From: Rosellinia necatrix | Lineage: Eukaryota; Ascomycota; Sordariomycetes; Xylariales; Xylariaceae | Length of the DNA: 64,000 bases | NCBI GenBank assembly: GCA_021209875.1 | Contig: JAGYVD010000002.1 | Coordinates: 1,674,001-1,738,000, forward strand | Reading direction: 5' to 3' | In this document: positions 52,586 to 64,000 of the stretch, piece by piece | Position numbering within the stretch: the first letter of the stretch is position 1 | How the letters are laid out: every line of letters starts with the position of its first letter | The notes under the pieces: generated by a model | Database searches by the model: none | The model's input: only the letters and a program-made list of their open reading frames with translations | What the model was told of the DNA's origin: nothing | Program-made: the position numbers and the translations under genes

Positions 52586-54249
52586 ATGGCAATAGTCTCA
52601 AAGCAAACCCCCCGCCAGTCGTTGACGGTGGTGGACAACCGGACCAACCAGGTCTACGAGATTCCTATTAAAAACAACTCTGTATTGGCGACAGACTTTA
52701 AGAAGATCAAAGCCGCCGCGGGGAACGACCGACAAGAGGATGAGACGGAGCAGGGTCTTAGTACGCACGCACTCATGAATTCTTTCGTCCCCTATTGTAG
52801 CACTGCCCCTACGTCCACCTGTCGCCAAGTTCCTAAGAATAAATCAAAGAGAGAGAGAGAGAGAGAGAGTATTATTACGTGTTTGATTGATAATTTCTAA
52901 CGCCCGAAACTTCTATAGGGCTGTATGACCCTGCCTACATGAACACGGCTGTAGTGCAGAGCAAGATTACCTATATCAATGGCCAGGAAGGCATTCTCCG
53001 CTACCGTGGCTATCCCATTGAGCAGCTGGTTAAAAAGAGTAATTTCCTAGAGACAGCATTTCTCCTCATCTACGGGGAGCTGCCAACCAACTCACAGTAT
53101 GACACCTGGCAAAATGAGGTCATGCACCACAACTACATCCATTCCGACATTGAGGGCATGTTCAAGTCATTCCGATATGACTCCCATCCTATGTCTATGT
53201 TGACCTCGGCCTTTGCCACGATGGGAGCCTTCGCCCCAGAGGCTAATCCCTCGCTGGCGGGACAGAAGCTCTACACTAACGCGGCATCCGGTGACGCGGC
53301 ATCCCTGCAGATACTGGACAAACAGATTCTCCGTATCATAGGAAAGGCGCCGACCCTGGCAGCGGCGTCATACCGGATGCGACAGGGCCGGCCTTTCAAT
53401 CGTCCCGCCCAGGGCTTGTCTTACACAGGCAACTTCCTGTACCTCCTAGATCACCTCTCCGGCACCGAATACAAGCCCCATCCCGTGCTAGAGAGGGCCC
53501 TTGACGCCCTATTCATCATCCACGCCGACCACGAAGTCAACTGCTCGACGGCGACGGTGCTTCAGGTCGGCAGCTCGCTGGTGGACCCGTTCAGCGTGGT
53601 GGCGGCGGGCTGCGCGGCGCTGTACGGCCCGTCGCACGGCGGGGCGTCGGAGAGCGCGATCCGCATGCTCATGGAGATCGGGTCGCCGGAGAACGTGCCG
53701 GGGTTCATGCAGAAGGTCGAGCGGCGCGAGCGGGTGCTCGTCGGCTTCGGGCACCGGGTGTACAAGAACGTAGACCCGCGGTCGACGGCGATCCGGGCGC
53801 TGGCCGAGGAGGTGTTCCGCGTCACGGGGCGCAACAAGCTGCTGGACACGGCGCTCGAGCTCGCCGACTACGCGCGCAAGAGCGAGTTCATGCGCAGCCG
53901 CAACCTGTATCCGAACGTCGACTTCTATTCCGGCCTCATCTACCAGGCCATGGGGTTCCCGCTCGACTTCTATCCCGTCCTGTTCGCCGTCCCCCGCTGC
54001 GTCGGCTGGCTCGCCCACTGGCGCCAGATGATGCTGAACCCGGCCGGCGTCAAGATCTGGCGCCCCCGCCAGCTCTACGTGGGCGAGGGCGAGCGGGAAT
54101 ACGTCGAGGCGGGGCGCCGCAGGGAGAAGGCAAACGCGACGGTGTTCGATTCCCTCTCGGCGATCGCGCATGGAGGCGATAGCAAGCGGAATGATATGGC
54201 TACCTACAAGGATGAGGCGGGTAAGACCTGGGGCAAGGCTAAACTGTAG
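52586..54249 (+). CDS. Citrate synthase, probably peroxisomal
   Basis: Condenses oxaloacetate and acetyl-CoA to citrate; a peroxisomal form would feed the glyoxylate cycle. Exons 52586-52760 and 52919-54249 with a 158-bp phase 1 intron containing a GA microsatellite; the donor is GTACGC, the branch TCTAAC, the acceptor CTATAG. 501 residues. N-terminus (MAIVSKQTPRQSLTVVDN) does not look like a mitochondrial presequence; the C-terminus is AKL, a PTS1-type peroxisomal signal. Catalytic residues of the family are present: H298 in GPSHGGASE, H337 in GFGHRVYKNVDPRS, and D393 in NVDFYSG. Also typical are VVQSKITYINGQEGILRYRGYPIEQL and SFRYDSHPM. Methylcitrate synthase is less likely, as the sequence follows the GltA/citB-like non-mitochondrial citrate synthase pattern. 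GC content rises sharply after about 53.5 kb. Confidence 0.92.
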
Positions 54250-55213
54250 CTGGATTGACTTCTTTCTTCTTCTTCTTCTTCTTCTTGTATTTTCTGCATT
54301 ATTCGGATAGACTGCTTCTTTTGCTCCCGTTTTTATTAGCTGCATGGTATATCGTCGTCGCCTTGCGTAGCTATGTAAGGAATCCTTTGTATTTTTATTG
54401 CACGGCCAATGCCCACTGTCATTCCATATCGATCGCATAGACACGCGGCATGGCTCACCCGCTCCCAAATGGTGTTGGGTATTATCATTTACTTTAATCA
54501 CGAGTATAGGCACTGTTCGTTATCAGAGCTGTATGAATGATAGGAATTTGTATAGAATATAATCGAGTCATAATTGTTTGGCTACTGTTTGGCGGGATCT
54601 CAGTCGGACTTATCGTGTTCAAGGTGTATTAGATGCCTTTCAAATGCCCGTACCTGAGCTGACCCGGTACCTGCGCAGTGACTGCATGGATCCTTCTCAG
54701 TACTTACGAAGTAGGTAGGTAGGTACTCTACCTCTCTCTACCTCTCTGTAGATACCTATTTGAAGTGCAAGACATATGATACTGGATTGTGCTACGTTAG
54801 ACACGCACCTACCTAGAGGTACCTAAGGTACCTAACCTTATGTAGATTCCTGATGTACAGAGAAGTCTTAACGGTGATCTACAGGTTCTAGCAGGTGGGC
54901 CCCTGCTCTGGCGCTGCTTCTTGTTCTGGTCAGTCTCGGTGTCGTGCGATTGTATTGTCTCGAGTCATGACGTCATCAGCGGAATGCTTGAAGAACAACA
55001 CCCGGAATAAGGTAAACATCTTGTAATCTGAGGCTCAATCGGGATTCATATCGAGGCTAGTGCGTTTTCGTCGTCACCAATTTGTCGTGACGTAGTCTTT
55101 CCGAAGCTGCACAAATACGATCTCTTCGTCCCAATTGTCATGAGATCGATTCCGTTTCCGAGAATGCTCAACACACCCCCGTCATAAACACCATCAGAAT
55201 AGCTCGGCTCGCC
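54250..55213. other. Intergenic region with CTT repeat and TACCTA cluster
   Basis: Directly after the citrate synthase stop is a (TTC)n run (54264-54287). A TAGGTA/TACCTA cluster lies at about 54707-54840, upstream of the next gene. No gene supported. Confidence 0.5.
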
Positions 55214-56550
55214 ATGAATACCGCTAGATCTACTGCCCGAACGGCGCTCGCGCGGTCTACACGCCTTAACCGCACACGATGCCCTGCCCATGCTCGTTTC
55301 CAGTCTTCCTCTTCGGTAACCTCAGGCAATGCGGCGGGCCGGGGTAGCTCGCACCTTGCCGCTGGCGCAGCCGGCGGCCTTGCAACTGGCATGGTTCTAT
55401 ACGGTCTATACCTGATGACTCCGTCTGGCAAAATGCACCGGACGATTAACAAGGGTGCCAAGGAGGTCCAGCAAAAGTACAATGAAGCTGCCGCCAAGAT
55501 CCAGAATAACACACCCGATCCAGACGGAGCGATCCAGTATATAAAAGAGTTTTCTTACTCAGTAGGTTTCTTCGAGCACTTTATGCCTTAGCAAGCGACC
55601 AATCCACTCCTTCTACCCCCTGCCCCAATATACCATTACAATGAGCGATCGTGTCTAATCCGTACATCTTACAGTATGTTGCGTGGGTACCCGGAGGACG
55701 ACAATACGTTGACACGGTGTTCAAGGACGTCGAGACCTTAAAACAGAACCACCGAGAAGAAGTCGACCAAATTATCAGCGACGCCTATAAACAGTTCCAG
55801 GAGTTATCTAAATCCAGTCTCGGCTTAGAGGCGGCATCCAAAGCATACAACGTCTTAGTCGACCTGGCAAGCAAGTTTGGAGACTTGGCCGGCTCTTCGC
55901 TAGCTGATATCCTCAATAACCATCCCGAGGCCAAGGAGAAGTTCGGAGGCAGCATCGACAAGTTAAAAGATATGGGCGAGAACTACGGCCCTGAGGCGAA
56001 GAAGCAGATCGACCGGACGTGGAAGCAAGCAAAGGATATACTAAGCGATGGTGCTAGTGCGGCCAACTTGGAGAAAGTGCGCCGCTTAGTGGAGGACAAG
56101 ATTCAACAAGTGAAAAAGCTCGGCGATGATGCCTGGGAGAAAGCGCTCGAAGGGGCGAAACCATACCTGGACAAGAATCCGGAGGTTAAAAGCTTGATTG
56201 AAAAGAATGCCGATGCTCTCAAGCAAGGAAACGCGAAGTCGGTTTTTGACCAAGTGAAGAAGGCGACCGAATCGGGCGATACGAAAGCCCTGGAGGACTA
56301 TGTCAACAAGGCCAAGTCAAAGGGTGAACATGATGCAAGTGAACTTGGTATTGATAAATACTTCAATATGATTCCGAGCGGTTCCGAGATCTTGAGAAAG
56401 ATCAACCATCTGAGAGACGTTGCATCAAAGCACGGGGATGAGGGAGAGAAGCTGTTAGCGGAGACGGCAGAGGAATTAAAGCAAGTCTTGGAGAAAAAGT
56501 CAGAGAAAGCGAAAGCGATTGTCGAGAAGACCAAAAAGGACGCAAAGTAA
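55214..56550 (+). CDS. Mitochondrial-type helical protein, calcofluor-white-hypersensitive family
   Basis: Exons 55214-55561 and 55675-56550 with a 113-bp phase 0 intron (donor GTAGGT, acceptor TTACAG); 407 residues. The N-terminus, MNTARSTARTALARSTRLNRTRCPAHARF, is strongly basic and acid-free, as a mitochondrial presequence, and is followed by one membrane segment (AAGAAGGLATGMVLYGLYLM, about 49-68). The rest is a long, lysine- and glutamate-rich amphipathic helical region with repeated motifs such as NNHPEAKEKFGGSIDKLKDM, YGPEAKKQIDRTWKQ and KPYLDKNPEVKSLIEKNADALKQGN, recalling apolipoprotein- or LEA-like proteins. From memory this matches a conserved fungal family annotated as calcofluor white hypersensitive protein; the true molecular function is not known. 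Family call is not verified by search. Confidence 0.75.
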
Positions 56551-57718
56551 TCTACGAAATTAGGGATATTGTGCGATTAACTAGAGCTGGATTGCCTTTT
56601 CAGGGGCTCGGGAACCATGAGTTTGCTAGCGCCTAGCATGATGTACTTCACCGTACCGCATCAAGCAGCCGAATATTGATAACCACTTACTAAGGTGGTG
56701 CCCATATACGGACAGACCGAACTCCATTACGATGGCATGTGTTATTTGGGCAAGAAAGTGATACCGCTGTGACATGTACCTTGTATGAAGATGTCCTACC
56801 ATAGTAGTGTCACGTGTGTCGGCTTACTTCTGGGGCGCATTCTCTGTAGCAGCTCTCCGGGATTGGGTAGATTGGATATATCCACGCGAGTTATTAGGGC
56901 AAGCTAACGTATATACAATTTTGGAGCTCAGTTAAATTTCTCCGTGAAACCCTATTACTAACTCCTAAGCTGATGTTTATAAGCCTCAGTTTTCCCCTCG
57001 CTAACTTGATACGTAGGTTGTCAAACAGGTGTAACTAAGTGTAGTCACTTCGATTGTGTCACAGTTTTGTGAGGCGTACGAGGTAAGGGAGGGTAGGGCT
57101 GGATCAGTGGCGACCAATCCATTGGCGAGTGAAGGGTATAGTTGGTTGCGGATAGAATATGATTCTGTATCCTACGAATTGCTGTTGTCGACTGCCCTGG
57201 CCCTGAAGCTAGATGTAGTACTATTATCACTAAGGTTATATATATTATCGGTACAGTCATATTAACAACCTGTATATTATCACATTCTAGGTCTAGCCGC
57301 TCTATCCGAAGGGATCAATAGCGTTGCACGATAATGACTTCCCTGACTATGCGCTGGTTCTTGAAACGAGCGAGAATGATATTGGGTTTTTTTATATAAG
57401 AACTATTAGACAGTCTGGGCTGGGATGGTCGGCCCCCCCTTATCATGTTAATGACTCCTAACTTGTGACATGACCTATTATAACTACCCACAAGTAAGTA
57501 TTTTAGAATTTGTTACCTCTATCTTGAGCTTGCCCGGGGACCGGAGACTGTTCAAGCGAGGCATACTTGCCCACGTTATCCCTACGCATTGCTGCCATGA
57601 CTAAAAAACGCACATCATAAATGGACAGCGTACTGACTCCAAGCTGCCAAAGAGTAGCCTGCCGGTTGGCGCAGCCAGTGGACTGCTTAGAGGCGATGAT
57701 GAAGAGCCAACCTGGGCA
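56551..57718. other. Intergenic region
   Basis: No gene I can support. The last bases hold the promoter of the small unrecognised gene at 57719. Confidence 0.35.
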
Positions 57719-58540
57719 ATGCAGCCCCAGATTTACCCTCTGGGAGCCGTGCCAAGCGACGAGGTGCTGATGAAATCGTTGTATAAGCAGCTGCTCAAGG
57801 ACGAATGGACGCTGCAATACAGACCAGTCCACGACAAGCCAGATGAATACGGCCTACCCCCAAGCCTCACGGGAAACAGCATCGTAAGTGATTTTCTCGG
57901 GGCCATGTTCTCTTCGCCCCGGACGTTTTCAAAAAAAAAAAAAAAGCATAGGCCCTATACTGCTAGGAGAGAGGGATAAGGAAGGGGCAGGGTGGCGGGT
58001 TTCTGCTCTCTCTCGTTACTAACCCCAGATACTATGGCAGTGGCTCCAGCGCGAGCACGCGTTTTTCATCGAGCACGGGGAGCTCAGGCAAAGCGATGTA
58101 TACGTCGCCCGCAAGGACACGCTTCTGCACTGGATCGAGGCGAGATTCAAGCCATCAACGGTCGGGGTCCGCGGCGCGACGCGGGACCGGTGCCTCAGCT
58201 TTTGCGGATACGTCTTCTGGGTAGACCCGATGGCGGCCCCGGTACGTAGCCGGAGCACGGCCAAGGCCCCTCCCTTCCCGGAGGCTCTCGTTGCTAACTC
58301 GGGTTTCCCTAAAATATGCAGCCTCCGGCTTTCGATATCCCATCGGGCGTGGGTTCTAGTTTTTACGGCGAGTCTCGTGATGCTAGCAGCGGGAGCTACC
58401 GTCGGGCGGGCAGCCGCCAAGGAGCGGGATCGGGACGGCCGCCCGCAGGCAGGAGTAATTCCCATGGTGGTTATTACGACTTAGACGAACATATCAAGAG
58501 ATGGCAGATAAACATCCCCAGGGCCCGGGGCTCACGGTGA
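57719..58540 (+). CDS. Unrecognised small fungal protein
   Basis: Three exons, 57719-57883, 58029-58241 and 58322-58540; introns GTAAGT...CCCCAG and GTACGT...ATGCAG, both phase 0; 198 residues. Reading frames close cleanly across both joints, which supports a real gene. The N-terminal two exons give a compact region rich in W and charged residues (LLKDEWTLQYRPVHD, ILWQWLQREHAFFIEHGELR, DTLLHWIEARFKPS, CGYVFWVDP). The last exon is low-complexity, rich in G, S and R (SGVGSSFYGE, GSRQGAGSGRPPAGRS), with the ending DEHIKRWQINIPRARGSR. I recognise no domain, signal peptide or membrane segment. Start is the first ATG of exon 1; an upstream exon remains possible. Confidence 0.6.
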
Positions 58541-59699
58541 CAGAGGTTCGTCATGGCGTATCGCGTTTTCTCGATGTACTGTGGTTTATTCATGTGCTGA
58601 GGATCGCTGACCATATTCTTGCAGGGACCGGAATGATAACCTACAGGTTGTGACTGCTGTGCTTTAATCTAATGAGCTACGGGGAATTAATCACCACACT
58701 TAAAAGGACAATTCGTACCGTATAGTAATGCTCATGCATTCAGTGTATCCACTCAAGTGAGTTACCTACCTAGGTACCTGGTACGTGAGCACAAGTAGTT
58801 ATAGGCATAGGCTATTAGAAGAGCCTAGGTGGAGGTGGAAGTGAGGATGACATGGCAGCATTGCGTGTTGTTTTACAGTTGATAATAGGCAAATTGAAAC
58901 TCTAGAAGATTTAGAAACAAATTACTACCAGGTTTGTGTGCCATTTGCCCTGAGTACTTGGACACCTGTTTGTTGCTTTCCATTGGCACTCACCTATCTA
59001 TCTACCTAAGCACCTAATATTATAAGCAAGAGGTGTTTAATAACGTTGTCCAGGTAGGTAGTATAAGTATATATTCCACGACCTATCTAGGTACTTAGCT
59101 AGGTAGGTAGGTAGGTAGGTATGTATCTAAGTAGGTAGGTCAATGTTCCTGTGGTGCTACCTACTTGGTGGTGGTTTCAATATAGTTATTCTGTATCGAA
59201 ATAAGCCACCACACCAGGGGTAGGTACATAGGTACGTACCTATCCCACTACCTACCCCCATATAACTATTTGCCAAGATATTATCGATAACCGATAGCGG
59301 CCCAGGCTAAAGTAGGTACCTACCTAAGTGAGTAACCACTAGTTATCTACAAGTAAGGCCAGAAAGTACCAGCTCGACGTAGGTAGGTATGCCGTCACAG
59401 TCATAAGAGGTTACTCACTCATGAGACCTTCCCTCGGTATGACTCTACCGTCTGTCTAGGCTATAAAAGCTTACCCCAACTCCAGGGCTTAGCCTTGCAA
59501 CAGTTTAGTCTGTTGGTATATTCTAGTTTTACAGCAAGCATCTTCACTATATTTCACACCAGTTCCTTTAGCGTTCGCTTGTTGCTGGCCCAAATGATCA
59601 CTCGGATACACCCGCAATCCAAGATCGTCTGTCAGTGAAGATGACGGGGAAAGGCACCAGTAAACAGGCGCCCCATGAGCGCCGAAAGGGCGAAACCGT
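58541..59699. other. Intergenic region dominated by TACCTA/TAGGTA motifs
   Basis: No gene. The largest cluster of the tetranucleotide family in the window lies here (annotated separately), directly upstream of the GTPBP1/2-like gene. Confidence 0.5.
58762..59392. repeat. Largest TACCTA/TAGGTA cluster, upstream of the GTPase gene
   Basis: Separate blocks at 58764 (tacctacctaggtacctgg), 58992-59010, 59052-59066, 59085-59145 (aggtaggtaggtaggtaggt), 59219-59265, 59312-59326 and 59379-59391, separated by unrelated sequence. Confidence 0.8.
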
Positions 59700-61800
59700 A
59701 TGGAAGCCGGGCCTACCAGATGGGAATCGAATAAACACCATGCTGACCAATACATTACGCAGGCGTTGAGCGAGTTCGCCGAGTTCGTCGAGAAGCAGCA
59801 AGCGTTGCGATATCCGGGCGCAAAGGCCGCAGCCTCCGCACAGCCCGTAACCGAGTACCACCAAGAGCTCGACATTCTTGACTCGCTCAATTTTGACGAA
59901 TCCGAGCCCCAAGTCCCTCTGCGAGAGCTGCTCCTCCCCGCAACCGAGTACGATGAAGCAAGCCAAGCGAAGCTCGCCGCACACGTCGCCGGGCGACTAG
60001 CCGAAGGCCACGGTGAGGCCATGTTTGACCTTGGCTTCGAGAACAATGGCGACTCGATGCGGCTAACCCGTGACGAGTGGGACGTGGCCCTCACCCGGCT
60101 GAAAGAGGCCGCCAAGACGAAACGTGCCGATTGTAAGGTCCTTCTCACGTACGGTGTCGGGGGCGACGCAGAGGCTGGCGAAAGCAAGGACGGGGACTGT
60201 ACTGGCAAGATATTGATCCGCCACATGCCCACAACCGCGGAAGACGTCATCGAGACTCGCATTGCCGTCGTTGGGAACGGTGAGTCATCATTACTACTGC
60301 CTTCCATCGGGCTCCTGTTCTGACCTGGCCTTGTAGTGGATGCCGGCAAGAGTTCTATGCTGGGCGTGCTTGTTAAGGGCGATCTCGACGATGGACGTGG
60401 GAAGGCTCGAGTCAACCTCTTTCGCCATAAGCATGAGATTGAGACTGGCCGGACCAGCTCGGTAGGAATGGAGATAATGGGTTTCGACAGCCTTGGAAAC
60501 GTTGTCGTCTCTGATACGCCGGGTAGAAAACTGTCGTGGGAGGAGATCGGTAAGCGAAGTGCTAAAGTGATCACCTTCACCGACCTTGCTGGCCACGAGC
60601 GTTATCTACGGACCACCGTCTTCGGATTACTGTCCAGTAGCCCCAATTATTGCCTTCTTATGGTTGCTGCCAATAATGGGCTGATTGGGATGAGCAGAGA
60701 GCATCTCGGGATCGCTTTGGCGTTGAATGTCCCCATCATGGTGGTCATCACCAAAATTGACATCTGCCCACCCAACATCCTCGAGGACACTATTACGCAG
60801 ATCACTAAAATCCTCAAATCCCCCGGGGCTAAGAAAATGCCCATCTTCATCAACAACCGGGAGGAGTGTATTAATACGGCCACCCAATTTGTCAGCCAGA
60901 GGATATGCCCTATATTCCAGATATCTAATGTCACCGGCAAGAACCTGGACCTGGTACGGACTTTCCTCAACATCCTGCCCCACCATGGCCGCTATGATTC
61001 AGAAGCTCCATTTGAATTTCACGTGAATGATACGTTCTCCGTTCCATTTGTCGGTACAGTCGTCAGTGGCATCGTCAAGGCTGGCGTCGTTCATGTGGGC
61101 GATAATATCCTCGTCGGCCCTGACTCACTTGGCCAGTTCATGCAAACAAGCAGTAAGTCCTGTGCTCCTCTCATCTCTATTTTCCTTGGAGGGTATAGGG
61201 ACACATATTTCCGTGTACACGCCGTTTGACTTGGCCATCTTGGAAGCTCTGTGCTTGTTTGTTAGACTACCACTTGTAAGAGGTCCCTTGCTAATTTTTA
61301 AAATTTAAGTTCGGTCCATCGAACGTAAACGCATCGGTGTCCCGGCGGCTTCAGCTGGTCAGTCTGCTAGTTTTGCGTTGAAAAAGATCCGACGGAAAGA
61401 TGTGAGAAAAGGCATGGTAGTGTTACCGAAGTTGGAGGGCCAACCAGCCCCCAAGGTTTATCGAGAATTCGTCGCCGAAGTTCTCATCCTGTCGCATGCT
61501 ACCACCATCAAGACGAAATACCAAGCGATGCTGCATGTTGGGCCGGTTCAGCAAACTTGCGCCATCATTGACATAGATCGCCTTTTCATCAGAACTGGTG
61601 ATCGCGCCACAGTGGCATTCCAGTTTGTGCAGCGCCCTGAGTATCTTGTCCCTGGTGATCGACTATTATTCCGTGAGGGTCGCACGAGAGGTCTAGGGAT
61701 CATAAAATCCGTCGGGTATGATCCAAAACATCCTTTAATGCCCAAAGAAACGAGCGACCCACCCAATGGTTTAGACGAATCTAAACCGTCTACTAACTAG
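59700..61800 (+). CDS. GTPBP1/GTPBP2-type translational GTPase
   Basis: GTPase related to EF-Tu/eEF1A. GP-1-family proteins in animals act in ribosome rescue and mRNA turnover; the fungal role is undefined. Exons 59700-60279, 60337-61152 and 61310-61800; both introns are phase 1 (GTGAGT...TTGTAG, GTAAGT...TTTAAG with branch TGCTAAT). 628 residues. N-terminal 190 residues are a poorly conserved acidic region with EYHQELDILDSLNFDES. The G domain starts with G1 VVGNVDAGKSSMLGVL, then SSVGMEIMGFD, G3 DLAGHERYLRTT, G4 VITKIDICP. The later beta-barrel domains show FEFHVNDTFSVPFVGTVVSGIVKAG and LKKIRRKDVRKGMVVLP. The motif pattern and length fit GTPBP1/2 rather than eEF1A or Hbs1. Start is the first ATG with an uninterrupted frame to the G domain. 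Confidence 0.9.
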
Positions 61801-64000
61801 GGCCTGCAAGCACCGCCTGGTATGAAAGTCGGCCCATGAATACCGGCGGTCTGTCGGTCCCTTCGTTGGGCCCGACTGGATTGTTTATGAGACCCTGAGC
61901 GACGACTGGCGATTGACATACGAGCAAGGATAGGCCATGTGTATATTCCCCGGCTTGGTTTATTTTGGCTTTGGCATTTCATGTTGGGCGCTTGGGGTTA
62001 TCTTCTTTAGCATACATGGCATAGGGTTGGGGGGGAGTTGTGGCGTCACAGAAGGGGGAGCCAGGAGAGTAGAGCATGGGGGAGTTACGGGATGGTTTGC
62101 CGTAACAGCCAGTACTTAGTATATCCTCGCGTCATTTTAGTTACTTTGTTTTTCTCTCTTCTACGTAATCTTTTACTATTCTATCTTTCCTTCCCACGGA
62201 GATCCGAGTTGGCATTACATACATGTCTTGTAGTGTTCCCCCCCCCCCGGATGGAGTTCCTGCAGAATGGAAATAAGGTTTGGTGTCCAGTTTAATTTAT
62301 GTTGCGCCGAGGCATGTTGGCATGGTAAAATTACATATCTTAGATACACTGCTTGTGGTTCTTTTAGCATATGTTCTATCTAGATCCGGGCTGGACTTAG
62401 GTTGATGGTGCTTTAAACAAGACACAGATATAACTACCGAAATTAACTAACTGGTGGTTTGAATCGAGACAGGAAAGCAAATCTAGGCGCATTGACACTA
62501 CTGCATGTGGTATTGATGGGAGATGTGTAAGCGGAACCTATTTATAATGTGCGTCATGCAATTGGTTCGCCCATCTGCCAATTGCGGTCAACGTGTAACT
62601 TGCTGGCTTTGGATTAACCTTGAAAACAAAACTTTAGCATGTGCAAGCGAAATGGATCACATACTTGTACTTTACATGCTCTGCTAAATGGCACAATTCG
62701 TGTGCTGACACCAAGTCGAGCAGTTTTATCAAGCATAAAAGCGGATGATGGGAATCGCGAAATAATGCTAAGCTGTATGCCGAAACGCCTTTCCGGGGCT
62801 GCGGGTTGTCTTGGGAGTGAGATTCCTGCCAGCCGTCTTCTCCGGCTTTTCCAGAACGAATGTTAGTTACATTAGTCATGATATTCCAAATAGACGGGGA
62901 CAAACATCAGACGCGGCGTAAATTGGTTTGGGGACGCCGATCCTGACTGGCTGGCGGACCATCCGATACCTAGCTAGCCAGGTACTAACCTAGGTAGATC
63001 ATAGTGTGTGCCCTTCAAAATCGAGGTTTGGTTTAATATGTTTGCCAACCCGTCATGCAGTTTTCTCTTGAGTTTCGATGGATATATATAGAGCAAGCCA
63101 TTTTACTGTACATATGTTCAATAAGGCCTTACAAAGACACTTGGCGTTTACAGAGGCCGACGATGTGCTACCTATGCAAAACTGGCTGTTAAAGTTTTGA
63201 AGCAATGAATAATATTTCAGGGGCAACAACCTATATGGGTGTGCATATGTGTATGTATGTATGTATGCACAATCTGTGAAGTATCACAAACGGGGTTTGC
63301 CGCGACCGCTCGTGTAAATAATATGCTTTCCCTTGTTTGAACTCCGATCGGGTCATGCACCATCAGCTAATATCCGCTTATGTCTCGTTGGTTGCCCCAT
63401 AATTACCCAGAGCCTTGACGGGCAGTGCTAAAGAAGTACTGGTTTGAATATAGTACTTATTTTACTGTGGCGATGCCTTTTCATTTGCATGCATTGAGAG
63501 AATGGATCGTCCGTTGGCAAAGGCTGTGCAACTTCATGCTTGCAAGGCTCACTCTCAGCTAAATAGGTGCCAGCCGTTGTTCAATCATAGTTGGCAGCGA
63601 GATGGAACGAGCTGTTGTAGATGATGTTTATTAAATATGTTATGCCGTTGTGCGTTGTGGGGGAACAGGAGAACAGAATGAGTGGGGGACTAAGCACTAG
63701 GTACCAGCCCAGGTCCAAGATGCTAGGGTGGAATAAAATCAAAAATACATAAATAGGATGGAACCCCAATTGACTTTGACTGGTTTAACTGTGGCGTTCA
63801 CTCATCTTTCTCTTCGGCACTGGCAACGCATATAGAGTTCAAAAGATATGTAGCATATCTTACTTAGTAGTTAGGTAATAGAAGGCTGTCCCATCAATGA
63901 GAGAGCCTTATTTGATGAGTAGTGGACAAGCTGGAGGTTAACTAATATTTAGACAGGTATCGTAGCGCTTCTATGATGTGATTATGGAAAGCGCATCTGA
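61801..64000. other. Terminal gene-free region of the window
   Basis: 2.2 kb without a supportable gene. C-run at 62240-62248, TACCTA-type motifs near 62975-62998 (tacctagctagccaggtac) and (GTAT)n near 63249-63267. The next gene lies outside the window or is not recognisable. Confidence 0.35.

Noticed and set aside
53509..54513. 334-codon antisense frame over citrate synthase
   Set aside because: Long only because the GC-rich coding strand leaves few stops on the complement; the translated product is low-complexity.
59489..60580. 363-codon open frame antisense to the GTPase gene
   Set aside because: It overlaps the well-supported GTPBP1/2-like exons on the opposite strand and shows no recognisable domain; its Ser/Arg-rich composition is typical of antisense frames.

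Overview
The window is chromosomal DNA from a filamentous ascomycete (Pezizomycotina). The gene content and the many dispersed TACCTA/TAGGTA tetranucleotide clusters suggest Sordariomycetes; that class assignment is inference. Genes are monocistronic, lie on both strands and carry short GT-AG introns of about 50-160 bp, usually with a CTAAC/CTAAT branch site. I support 18 protein-coding genes. I saw no tRNA, rRNA, CRISPR array or recognisable intact transposon.

Left part (1-20.5 kb), mostly housekeeping: an SRR1-like fragment beside an AT-rich block; mitochondrial D-2-hydroxyglutarate dehydrogenase; the small Tim chaperone Tim8; ribosomal protein uL23, divergent from the 25S rRNA m1A methyltransferase Bmt2; the methionine-salvage enolase-phosphatase E1; then about 6.5 kb without a supported gene leading into a Ran1/Ksp1-type protein kinase.

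Middle part (20.5-43 kb), accessory in character: a type II membrane protein with a PAN/Apple-like ectodomain; a very GC-rich TcmP/PPM1-type O-methyltransferase set in microsatellite-rich DNA; a Ybp1/glomulin-family protein; a HET-domain (heterokaryon incompatibility) protein; a short-chain dehydrogenase; an NTF2-like protein; and a probably GPI-anchored GH5 endoglucanase.

Right part (43-64 kb): an Mrl1-type mannose-6-phosphate-receptor homologue with a long charged insert; a GT25-type glycosyltransferase divergent from a single-pass membrane protein with a decapeptide-repeat tail; a Bcs1-like AAA ATPase; a citrate synthase ending in a PTS1-like AKL; a mitochondrial helical protein of the calcofluor-white-hypersensitive family; an unrecognised small protein; and a GTPBP1/2-type translational GTPase.

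I found no clear new multi-gene system. The strongest leads are the TACCTA/TAGGTA clusters, which sit in intergenic and mostly 5' regions; two genes (uL23 and the SDR) whose exons join in frame only if the splice donor lies one base upstream of the visible GT; the charged insert inside the MRH domain; abrupt GC steps within single genes; and two hairpins just downstream of the AAA ATPase. All exon structures were read by eye from splice signals, reading frame and remembered family conservation, without alignment software or transcript data.
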